Below are positions 1 to 5,039 of a DNA stretch of 5,039 nucleotides, piece after piece. Positions within the stretch are counted from its first letter, which is position 1. The number at the start of each line of letters is the position of its first letter. A model generated the notes under the pieces. It was not told where the DNA came from. It was given only the letters and a program-made list of their open reading frames with translations, and did no database searches. Position numbers and translations under genes: made by a program. Source of the DNA: Acidimicrobiales bacterium (GTDB lineage Bacteria; Actinomycetota; Acidimicrobiia; Acidimicrobiales; Poriferisodaliceae). The stretch lies in the NCBI GenBank assembly GCA_020631315.1, contig JAHDHM010000158.1, positions 2,717 to 7,755 of the forward strand. Reading direction: 5' to 3'.

Positions 1-59
1 CATCAACGGTCGGACCAGACACCACACACGTGCCAACCGCACACACGGCCCAGAAGACA

Positions 60-112
60 CCAGCTGCCCAGCAATGCTGCGCAACGCGATGCGACAAGCG
101 TGCGGGAGCTGG
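60..112 (-). terminator. Possible terminator-like hairpin after the beta-helix gene
   Basis: CCAGCT (60-65) and CCC (67-69) pair with GGG (104-106) and AGCTGG (107-112), giving 9 base pairs with one bulge at 66. The 34-nt loop can itself form small hairpins (for example CGCA/TGCG). It starts 20 nt past the stop codon. No T-run follows on the minus strand, so classic intrinsic termination is not shown; high-GC actinobacteria often lack a clear U-tract. The rest of 1-132 shows only CA-rich sequence and no supported gene. Confidence 0.3.
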
Positions 113-132
113 CGACCGACTTCACGCAGCCA

Positions 133-2988
133 TCATGGGTCCACGTAGTAGCCGAGCACCACGCCCCGTACGTGTGTCAAGTCGCTCCCGGCTCCCGCCG
201 CACCTCCGTTGACGAACACATCGATCGCCCCCGCCGCCGACAACTGGACCGGAACGGCGTTGGCGTTGTTCATCGGCGGCGTCAGGCCGGCGAAGTTCAA
301 CACGCCGCCGGTCGGGCTGGTGCCCGAGGCGAAGACCTGCAGATTCCCCTCGCCGACCGGGTTGATCGCCACCAGGTTCAGAAGCACACCAGTCGCCTCA
401 GGCGGCACCCCGCACGAACCTCCGTTCAGCCCGCCCTGCGCTGCATTCAGCGCACCACTGATCTGGTAGGTGGTCGTCTCACCGCCCGTTCGCAGGCCGG
501 TGAAGGCGCCGGTGCTTCCCTGGTTCGATCTCGTGTCGAATCCCGCGCACGGGTTGACCGGCACGAAGGCCGATCCCTCGGAGCTCGACAGGTAGCCCAG
601 CACCACGAGTCGGACGTGCGTCGCCGCACCTGTGTCGGCAATGACATCGACGTCGATCGTCCCCGACGCTCCGAGCGGAATCACCGCGACGGCCGCGTTG
701 TTCATACCCAGCGTGGCGAACGGCGTGCCTTCCGACGGCGTCGACCCGACCGCGCCGACAGCGACCCGACCGGCCCCACCAGTGGGATTGATCGCGACCA
801 CGTTGACCACCGCTGCGATTGCGGCCTCCGGCACGCCACACGTCGTGCTTCCACCTCCTTGGGTAGCGGCGAACGACCCCACGACGTCGACGTCAGCCGG
901 GCCGTCCCCATCGGAGAACGGACCGAGGAAGACCCCCGCCGCTCCCTGGTTACTCCTCGAGTCGGCGACCGCGCACGGTGTCAGCGGGACGAAGAGATCA
1001 CCGCTGTCGGGCACCGAGTAGGCGAGCGCGACGACTCGAACACCAGCGAGCGGTAGCCCCAAACCGGATGCACCGCCGTTTCCTCCGATATCCACCTGGC
1101 CCGACGACGGAATCGGGATCGTGACGGTGTTGGCGTTGTCCAAACCATTCGCGGCGAAGTTCACCACTCCCCCGGTCGGAACGACGCCTGACTCCGACAA
1201 CCTGAGGTTCCCGGCTCGTTCCGGACCCGTTGCGGCGATGAGGAAGGTGCCGGCCGTCGCGCCGGACGGAACGCACGAACCCGACGCACCCTGCCCGGAG
1301 GGCAGGGAACCCGTGGCGGTCACTGTCCGGATCTCGCCACCATCGATCGCGCCACCGAGGCCACCGCTGGCGAGCGACGAGTCGTAGACGACACATGGTG
1401 TCGGCAGCACCACCATGCCAGGAATGGGTTCGACGACCCGTTCGTAGGACCCCGCATCGGAGTGAGCGCCCTGCGGTCGATCGATGCCTCGCTGATCGAC
1501 GACGGCCTCGCCGGCGGCACCGCCGACGTTGCCCGAAACCAGATCCAGCGCTGGCGATCCCGCCTCGAGGGCGTGTGTCGGCGTCGGTCCTCCGTTGAAC
1601 TCCAAGAGACCGAGTCCGGGGTCATTGACGTTGGCCACGTCAGTCGCGACGGGGAAGAACGATCCGGTCACCGCGTCGCCGACGACGTTGTACCCCGTCG
1701 ACTGTCCTGTGCCTCCCGGCTGGATCTGGATGTCGGACAGGCCGTTCCCGGCGACGATCGATCCGCCGAGGGAGCCGCTCGCGTCGAGGTTCAGGACGAG
1801 CCCCTGTGTATTCGCCGTCAGTGTGGAGTACCTGACAATGAGGGAGGCCCACCCGCGTACACCGGTGAGGTTGCCGGAGACCGTCGAGTTCTCGATGACG
1901 GCGTTCCCACGGGCCTCCACACCGACCGACGAGAAGCCGAGCGCCGGCGCCTGATTGTCCCCGATGGTGGAGGAATCGATCGTCAGCGATGTCGACACGG
2001 CTGTCTGGATCACCGGGAACTGACCCTGCCGGGCGACGTTGTCGATGAACGAGCTTCGATTGATCTCGAGATCTCCGCCACCATCGAACGAGATCGCTGA
2101 GACGCCGTTGAATGTCGCACCGTCCGTCGTGTTGAGGCTCATGACGACACGGTCGAACCACGCTGTTGCGTCCGTGCTGATCAGCACTCCGCCGATCTCG
2201 GTTCCGAACTGGTTGAAGCCGCCGCGGTTGTTCGACACCTCGGAGAGGGTCATCACGAACTCCGCAGAGGAAGAGAAGTGAATTCCGCCCGTCCGGCCGC
2301 GGTTCCCGACGATGTCCGATGCGGCGACGGTCAGCTCGGTGGAGCCGGTGACGTGAATGCCACCACCGCCGGTTCCGCCGGAGTTGTCGGTGATGGTCGA
2401 GCTGCTCACGCGGAGCAGACCGGATCCGGACGCAGCGACTCCACCACCGCCGGTCCCGGCGTTGCAACCTCGCACCGTCGAACCACTCAGGGTGACCTCA
2501 GCCGTGCCGGTGACATTGAGGCACGCGCCGAGCGGTGCTGAACCGTTGATGAGGTCGAGATCGTTGATCTGGACGACTCCGCTGCTCACACCGAGGACCC
2601 TGGTCGACAGACTGCCGGACACATATCGTCCGCCGCCCTCGATGACGACATCGGATTCGATCGTCGGGAGGAGCCCGGAGAGGATCACCCCGGCAGTGTC
2701 GAAGTCGAGCACGATCGTGTCGGCGCCCGACCCAGCGACACACTCGCCATTCGCCGACCCGGATGCGGTGTCGGTGTTGGCAGCGACGATGGCCTCCCGC
2801 AGATCGCAGAATCCATCGTCCGGGATGCCGAAGTCAGCCGCCGAGTTCACGACGATGATCGCCGCAGCGGCCGCCTCGGGCGTCGGGGCGATGAGTAGAC
2901 CACTCGCCAGACCCACGACGACGACCGCCCGCCGGATGCGCCCGGCCCCCCGTCGCTGTGGGTATCGATCAGCCGAGCCCTCGATCAT
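133..2988 (-). CDS. Secreted CSLREA / right-handed beta-helix / choice-of-anchor Q protein with three C-terminal Cys-pair repeats
   Basis: 951 residues. The ATG at 2986-2988 has a GGGGAGG ribosome site 5 nt upstream, which settles the start. Residues 1-43 form a signal peptide: an Arg-rich n-region, a hydrophobic core AVVVVGLASGLLIA, and an Ala run before the likely cleavage site. Residues 58-71 (DGFCDLREAIVAAN) match the CSLREA-type motif found near the mature N-terminus of bacterial surface beta-helix proteins. Residues about 110-420 are Gly/Ser/Thr/Asn-rich rungs with a recurring S-T-[VI]-x-x-N turn, typical of a right-handed parallel beta-helix. Residues about 457-517 (NGGPTPTHALEAGSPALD, then DQRGIDRPQG) match the choice-of-anchor Q domain. 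Residues 525-951 are three tandem repeats resembling a module common in actinobacterial exported proteins. There is no LPXTG motif, C-terminal membrane helix or other sorting tail. I see no catalytic residues I could defend; an adhesive, structural or glycan-binding role is inference. The fold and export are well supported, the function is not. Confidence 0.93.
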   Translation of the reverse strand: MIEGSADRYPQRRGAGRIRRAVVVVGLASGLLIAPTPEAAAAAIIVVNSAADFGIPDDGFCDLREAIVAANTDTASGSANGECVAGSGADTIVLDFDTAGVILSGLLPTIESDVVIEGGGRYVSGSLSTRVLGVSSGVVQINDLDLINGSAPLGACLNVTGTAEVTLSGSTVRGCNAGTGGGGVAASGSGLLRVSSSTITDNSGGTGGGGIHVTGSTELTVAASDIVGNRGRTGGIHFSSSAEFVMTLSEVSNNRGGFNQFGTEIGGVLISTDATAWFDRVVMSLNTTDGATFNGVSAISFDGGGDLEINRSSFIDNVARQGQFPVIQTAVSTSLTIDSSTIGDNQAPALGFSSVGVEARGNAVIENSTVSGNLTGVRGWASLIVRYSTLTANTQGLVLNLDASGSLGGSIVAGNGLSDIQIQPGGTGQSTGYNVVGDAVTGSFFPVATDVANVNDPGLGLLEFNGGPTPTHALEAGSPALDLVSGNVGGAAGEAVVDQRGIDRPQGAHSDAGSYERVVEPIPGMVVLPTPCVVYDSSLASGGLGGAIDGGEIRTVTATGSLPSGQGASGSCVPSGATAGTFLIAATGPERAGNLRLSESGVVPTGGVVNFAANGLDNANTVTIPIPSSGQVDIGGNGGASGLGLPLAGVRVVALAYSVPDSGDLFVPLTPCAVADSRSNQGAAGVFLGPFSDGDGPADVDVVGSFAATQGGGSTTCGVPEAAIAAVVNVVAINPTGGAGRVAVGAVGSTPSEGTPFATLGMNNAAVAVIPLGASGTIDVDVIADTGAATHVRLVVLGYLSSSEGSAFVPVNPCAGFDTRSNQGSTGAFTGLRTGGETTTYQISGALNAAQGGLNGGSCGVPPEATGVLLNLVAINPVGEGNLQVFASGTSPTGGVLNFAGLTPPMNNANAVPVQLSAAGAIDVFVNGGAAGAGSDLTHVRGVVLGYYVDP
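145..570 (-). repeat. C-terminal module repeat 3
   Basis: Residues about 807-948. It begins FVPVNPCAGFDTRSNQG and ends HVRGVVLGYYVDP, three residues before the stop. The cysteine pair is C814 and C859 (45 apart), with CGVPPEA after the second Cys. It carries LLNLVAINPVGEGNLQVFASG, PTGGVLNFA and NNANAVPV. This copy is closest to the common actinobacterial form (PCR-DTR, GVP-A-AV-LN, NAN-V, GY), which I recall from many exported proteins without being able to name a database family with certainty. Confidence 0.8.
589..996 (-). repeat. C-terminal module repeat 2
   Basis: Residues about 665-800. It begins LFVPLTPCAVADSRSNQG and ends HVRLVVLGYL. The cysteine pair is C672 and C717 (45 apart), with CGVPEAA after the second Cys. 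The blocks VVNVVAINPTGGAG and MNNAAVAVIPLG align with repeat 3. The PTGGVxNFA block of repeats 1 and 3 is replaced by PSEGTPFATL. Confidence 0.8.
1009..1416 (-). repeat. C-terminal module repeat 1 (most divergent)
   Basis: Residues about 525-660. It begins VVLPTPCVVYDSS and ends VRVVALAYSVP. The cysteine pair is C532 and C572 (40 apart). It keeps the PTGGVVNFA and NANTVTIP blocks but lacks the D-[TS]-R-S-N-Q-G motif of the other two copies and has ALAY in place of VLGY at the end. Confidence 0.75.
1438..1620 (-). other. Choice-of-anchor Q domain
   Basis: Residues about 457-517. The stretch NDPGLGLLEFNGGPTPTHAL, then EAGSPALDL, VVDQRGIDRPQG and SDAGSYE reproduces the characteristic order GGPTPTHAL / GSPALD / DQRG-RPQG / D-G-YE. 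This domain caps surface beta-helix proteins and is normally followed by a sorting signal of variable type. Here it is followed by VVEPIPG and then the first C-terminal repeat, not by an anchor. Confidence 0.82.
1729..2520 (-). repeat. Beta-helix rungs, about 10 degenerate repeats
   Basis: Residues about 157-420. Rungs are marked by the turn S-[TSDE]-[VIFL]-x-x-N, seen as STVRGCN, STITDNS, SDIVGNR, SEVSNNR, SSFIDNV, STIGDNQ, STVSGNL, STLTANT and SIVAGN, with rung lengths of roughly 20-32 residues. The first rungs are the most regular: G161, G188 and G215 are each 27 residues apart, and TGGGG occurs at the end of two successive rungs. Two cysteines, C156 and C175, lie in the first rung. This is the pattern of a right-handed parallel beta-helix (pectate-lyase-like fold); no pectate lyase active-site set can be assigned by eye. 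Confidence 0.8.
2704..2859 (-). other. CSLREA-type N-terminal domain
   Basis: Residues about 44-95. The core reads FCDLREAIVAANT, with Asp in place of the usual Ser after Cys. It is preceded by VNSAADFGIPDDG and followed by GADTIVLDFD, which is the normal order for this domain ahead of a beta-helix. C61 and C83 are the only cysteines here and could form a disulfide. In known proteins the motif marks exported bacterial proteins of the polymorphic outer-membrane-repeat or beta-helix type; its biochemical role is not established. Confidence 0.8.
2863..2988 (-). other. Signal peptide of the beta-helix protein
   Basis: Residues 1 to about 42. The n-region carries several Arg (YPQRRGAGRIRR). It is followed by a 14-residue hydrophobic stretch, then PTPEAAAAA, whose small residues suit signal peptidase I cleavage just before IIVVNSA. 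The n-region is longer than usual and ends in RR, but it lacks a proper Tat consensus after the twin arginine, so Sec export is more likely. The exact cleavage residue is uncertain because several Ala positions would fit. Confidence 0.8.
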
Positions 2989-2993
2989 TGTTT

Positions 2994-3000
2994 CCTCCCC
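2994..3000 (-). promoter_or_regulatory. Strong Shine-Dalgarno site for the beta-helix gene
   Basis: On the minus strand the sequence reads GGGGAGG AAACA ATG. The purine block is a near-ideal match to the 16S rRNA tail, with 5 nt to the start codon. It fixes ATG 2986-2988 as the start and suggests efficient translation. Confidence 0.85.
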
Positions 3001-3006
3001 GCACCG

Positions 3007-3028
3007 CAGAGGGCCTCGTGCCGCTCTG
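3007..3028 (-). other. Leader hairpin just upstream of the ribosome site
   Basis: CAGAG+GGC (3007-3014) pairs with GCC+CTCTG (3020-3028) around a 5-nt loop, with one bulged base at 3023, giving 8 base pairs. It ends about 7 nt before the Shine-Dalgarno block and would sit in the 5' leader if the promoter candidate is right. There is no T-run on the transcribed strand, so it is not an ordinary intrinsic terminator for the upstream gene. It could stabilise the leader or modulate translation. Confidence 0.4.
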
Positions 3029-3049
3029 GCTCCACCAACACTTCAGAGC

Positions 3050-3079
3050 AACCTAGATGGCGACCCGCCGCACCATCAA
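3050..3079 (-). promoter_or_regulatory. Candidate promoter for the beta-helix gene
   Basis: On the minus strand TTGATG (3074-3079) is followed after 18 nt by TAGGTT (3050-3055). These give 4 of 6 matches to the -35 hexamer and the TAnnnT pattern for the -10. The start site would be near 3043, leaving a leader of about 55 nt. In GC-rich DNA such matches arise by chance, so this is only a candidate. Its place in the single intergenic gap is the main support. Confidence 0.3.
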
Positions 3080-3143
3080 CAGGACGACCCGCTCGACAGC
3101 CCCTGCCTTGGTCCACCACCCGCCGTTGGTACGGGATCGTCCG

Positions 3144-5039
3144 TCACTCGACCAGCGCCGCCGACAACGACGGCCCGAGCCGTTCTGCACCGAGGCTGCT
3201 GAGGTGGTCGTCGTCGTAATACAGCCACCCGTCAGCGACACGCTGTGCGCAGACCTGGCCGCACAGATACGGCAGGGGATCGAGCACGACGACGCCGAGC
3301 TCCGCGGCCAGTTCGTCCTGTGCCTGCCTCACCACACCCCGACGTTCCTCGACCTCCTCGAGCGTCAACACGCCGTGGAAGCCGTCCGGGCGGAGCACGC
3401 TGACCGAGTCCTCACCGGAGGTCTCGAACTCGGCCCACGGCTGCACCAGTACGACTCGAGTGCCGATCTCCTGCAGCGGCCCGATCACACCAGCGAGGCC
3501 GACCGTCCAGGAGTCGAGCGCGCCAGCCCGGTCGGTCGGGACCGTGCCGTCGGGCAACGGCAGAACCGGACGCGACGGCCCCACTGTCGGCATCGTGGAC
3601 GTCGTCGAGCGATTGATGATCACGACGACATCGGGAGCCCGATCCAGGGCGAGCTCGAGGGCGGCAGCCTGCCAATCGGCGCAGCCCGGCCGGTCGGTGC
3701 GAGGGGCGCTCGAGAACGGGCAGCCGCTCCGGGTCCACACAGCGAGTGATCCATCGACGGACTCCACCGCCGACATCAGGCCGTCCGCAACGGAAGCTGC
3801 GTGCGAGTCGCCGAGCAGCATCACCGTCGGGCCGTCGCCGAAGTCCCAGCGACATGCGGCTTCGTCCCAGTCCGTGTGCTCTCCGTCCACATGACAGCCG
3901 GCCTGACGCGCCGAGCTGCGTTCCACCAACTCGACCGGGAGCTGTGGACCGACGCCACGCTCGGCCCCCGCTGACACCGCCAGACCGACGGTGACGGGCG
4001 TGAGAACCGCGGCGAGCCCCAGCCCCACCAGTGGCCGCACTCCGAACTCCGCCCGACGCATGCGATCCTCGACCGCCCAGAACGTGAGCCAAGCGACCGG
4101 CAGCGAGGCGAGCGCAGCGAGGGGGACGGCGAGCGCGTTGTCGGGCCACAGGAACCGGGCGAAGACGATCATCGGCCAGTGCCACAGGTACCACGAGTAC
4201 GAGCGATCGCCGAGCGCCACCAGCGGGGCAGTCTCGAGCACCCGCCTGAGCACTGAGACCGACAGCCCCGCAGCGATGAGCAGCGCAGTTCCGATCGTGG
4301 GAGGAAGCGCTCGCCAGCCGGGGAACGGCGTCTCCGACGACATGCCGAACGCACTGGCGACGATCAGTAGCAAGCCGAATCCCGCCAGCAGTTGAGCTGT
4401 ACGTGGACGACGGATCGTCGGCGACAGCCAGGCCAGCGCCACTCCGATGAGGAACTCCCAGACGCGCGGCACGGGGTGGAAGAACGCGAAGTCGCCCTGC
4501 TCGGGCACTGATCGGACCGCCAGCACCAACGATGCGGCGCCGACCACACCGAGGATCCACGGCACGGCACGGTCGGTGTGACGGCGCAGGACCAGGGCAG
4601 CGAGGGCGAGCACTCCCGGCAGCACGAAATAGAACTGCTCCTCGACCGAGAGCGACCACATGTGCAGCAAGGGGTTCTGCTCGAGCGACGGCGAGAAGTA
4701 GCCGCCGGCACGATCGAGGAAGAAGAGGTTCGCCCGGAACGTCGCGGCGTGGACTGCCGCATCTCCCACGGATGCCCGCTGCGCGAGCGGCGACACGAAC
4801 CACGCCAGAGTCGTAGTGACCACGAGCGTTAGGGCCGCTGCAGGGAGTAGGCGCTGCAGGCGCCGCCGATAGAAACGACCGAGGTCGATCGTCGAGTATT
4901 CGTCCAGCTGACGTTTCAAGCCGAGCGTGATCACGAACCCCGAGATCACGAAGAACACGTCAACCCCGATGTAGCCACCCGGCACCAAGCCGTCGGCGTG
5001 GTACCCGACGACCAGCAGTACTGCGATTGCTCGCAGCCC
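3144..5039 (-). CDS. AT3-SGNH membrane O-acyltransferase (OafA/OatA type), N-terminus cut by window edge
   Basis: 631 residues are visible. Reading continues in frame to 5039 and starts GLRAIAVLLVVGYHADG, the standard first helix of acyltransferase 3, so only about 8-12 residues are missing. Numbered from that Gly, the AT3 motifs are catalytic-type H14 (YHA), GVDVFFVISGF (25-35), FYRRRLQRLLP (56-66), HMWSLSVEEQFY (126-137) and SYSWYLWHWP (280-289). About ten membrane helices are expected, then a linker to an extracytoplasmic SGNH domain (about 404-625) with GDSH (Ser412) and DDDH (Asp609, His612). In known relatives AT3 passes an acyl group, usually acetyl, across the membrane from acyl-CoA and SGNH transfers it to a glycan or peptidoglycan. 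The donor is probably acetyl-CoA and the acceptor is probably an envelope polysaccharide; neither can be told from sequence. The TGA stop is at 3144-3146. The usual VENP after the last AT3 helix is VEDR here. Confidence 0.93.
   Translation of the reverse strand, partial: GLRAIAVLLVVGYHADGLVPGGYIGVDVFFVISGFVITLGLKRQLDEYSTIDLGRFYRRRLQRLLPAAALTLVVTTTLAWFVSPLAQRASVGDAAVHAATFRANLFFLDRAGGYFSPSLEQNPLLHMWSLSVEEQFYFVLPGVLALAALVLRRHTDRAVPWILGVVGAASLVLAVRSVPEQGDFAFFHPVPRVWEFLIGVALAWLSPTIRRPRTAQLLAGFGLLLIVASAFGMSSETPFPGWRALPPTIGTALLIAAGLSVSVLRRVLETAPLVALGDRSYSWYLWHWPMIVFARFLWPDNALAVPLAALASLPVAWLTFWAVEDRMRRAEFGVRPLVGLGLAAVLTPVTVGLAVSAGAERGVGPQLPVELVERSSARQAGCHVDGEHTDWDEAACRWDFGDGPTVMLLGDSHAASVADGLMSAVESVDGSLAVWTRSGCPFSSAPRTDRPGCADWQAAALELALDRAPDVVVIINRSTTSTMPTVGPSRPVLPLPDGTVPTDRAGALDSWTVGLAGVIGPLQEIGTRVVLVQPWAEFETSGEDSVSVLRPDGFHGVLTLEEVEERRGVVRQAQDELAAELGVVVLDPLPYLCGQVCAQRVADGWLYYDDDHLSSLGAERLGPSLSAALVE
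3165..3830 (-). other. C-terminal SGNH domain of the acyltransferase
   Basis: Visible residues about 404-625. Block I is VMLLGDSHAAS with nucleophile Ser412 (codon 3804-3806). The middle block is DVVVIINRST, where N476 may stand for the block III Asn, although the GxND spacing is not exact. Block V is YYDDDHLSSLGAERL with Asp609 and His612 (codon 3204-3206). All six cysteines of the visible protein lie in or just before this domain (C382, C396, C440, C453, C593, C597) in three close pairs, which fits an oxidising extracytoplasmic location. Confidence 0.85.

Noticed and set aside
70..80. Small perfect inverted repeat CAGCA/TGCTG in the downstream non-coding region
   Set aside because: It has a 1-nt loop, so it cannot fold as drawn, and it is too short to mean anything alone. 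It lies inside the loop of the larger hairpin at 60-112.
100..1056. 318-residue open frame on the plus strand
   Set aside because: It lies wholly antisense to the 951-residue gene, its product is Arg/His-rich with no recognisable domain, and long antisense frames are expected in GC-rich coding DNA.
1640..2467. 275-residue minus-strand open frame inside the beta-helix gene
   Set aside because: It is a shifted-frame Arg-rich shadow of the beta-helix rungs, with no independent domain.
2900..2988. Twin-arginine (Tat) export signal
   Set aside because: RR precedes the hydrophobic core, but the residues after it (AVVVV) do not fit the Tat consensus, so Sec export is more likely.
3080..3143. Search for an intrinsic terminator after the acyltransferase stop codon
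   Set aside because: Only weak 4-bp pairings (for example ACCA/TGGT) with no T-run were found, so no terminator is called.
2357..3202. 281-residue plus-strand open frame spanning the intergenic gap
   Set aside because: It is Pro/Thr/Arg-rich, has no domain or clear ribosome site, and overlaps the 5' part of one real gene and the 3' end of the other antisense.
3412..4803. 463-residue minus-strand open frame inside the acyltransferase gene
   Set aside because: It is an out-of-frame shadow with an Arg/Ala/Gly-rich product; the overlapping frame has all the AT3 and SGNH motifs.
1..5039. tRNA, rRNA, CRISPR array, insertion-sequence ends or phage genes
   Set aside because: No cloverleaf, spaced direct repeats, transposase motif or terminal inverted repeats were seen; nearly all of the window is accounted for by two protein genes.

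Overview
The window is GC-rich and almost fully coding. It holds two long genes, both on the minus strand. The base composition, the signal-peptide style and the Cys-containing 'PC...D(T/S)R ... NAN ... GY' repeats suggest a high-GC actinobacterium. An Acidimicrobiia-type lineage (Ilumatobacter-like) is a reasonable guess, but this is inference: no marker gene is present to fix the taxon.

In the direction of transcription (right to left), the first gene covers 5039-3144. It is an AT3-SGNH membrane O-acyltransferase of the OafA/OatA kind, and its first few codons lie beyond the right edge of the window. A 155-nt intergenic gap (2989-3143) follows. It carries a weak promoter candidate, a leader hairpin and a strong Shine-Dalgarno sequence. 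The second gene (2988-133) encodes a 951-residue secreted protein. In order it has a signal peptide, a CSLREA-type motif, a right-handed parallel beta-helix, a choice-of-anchor Q domain, and three tandem C-terminal repeats of about 135-140 residues, each with a conserved cysteine pair. Downstream, 1-132 is non-coding and contains one imperfect GC-rich hairpin that could be a terminator.

Both products act at or outside the cell surface. The acyltransferase probably O-acylates an envelope glycan, and the beta-helix protein is probably a secreted or surface-bound carbohydrate-interacting or adhesive protein. They share orientation, but the gap with its own promoter candidate means a common operon or pathway is not shown. 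No RNA gene, CRISPR array, insertion sequence or phage element was seen. I do not see a clearly new system. The most unusual points are the modular architecture of the 951-residue protein, where repeats stand in the place normally taken by an anchor, and the mosaic relationships among its repeats.
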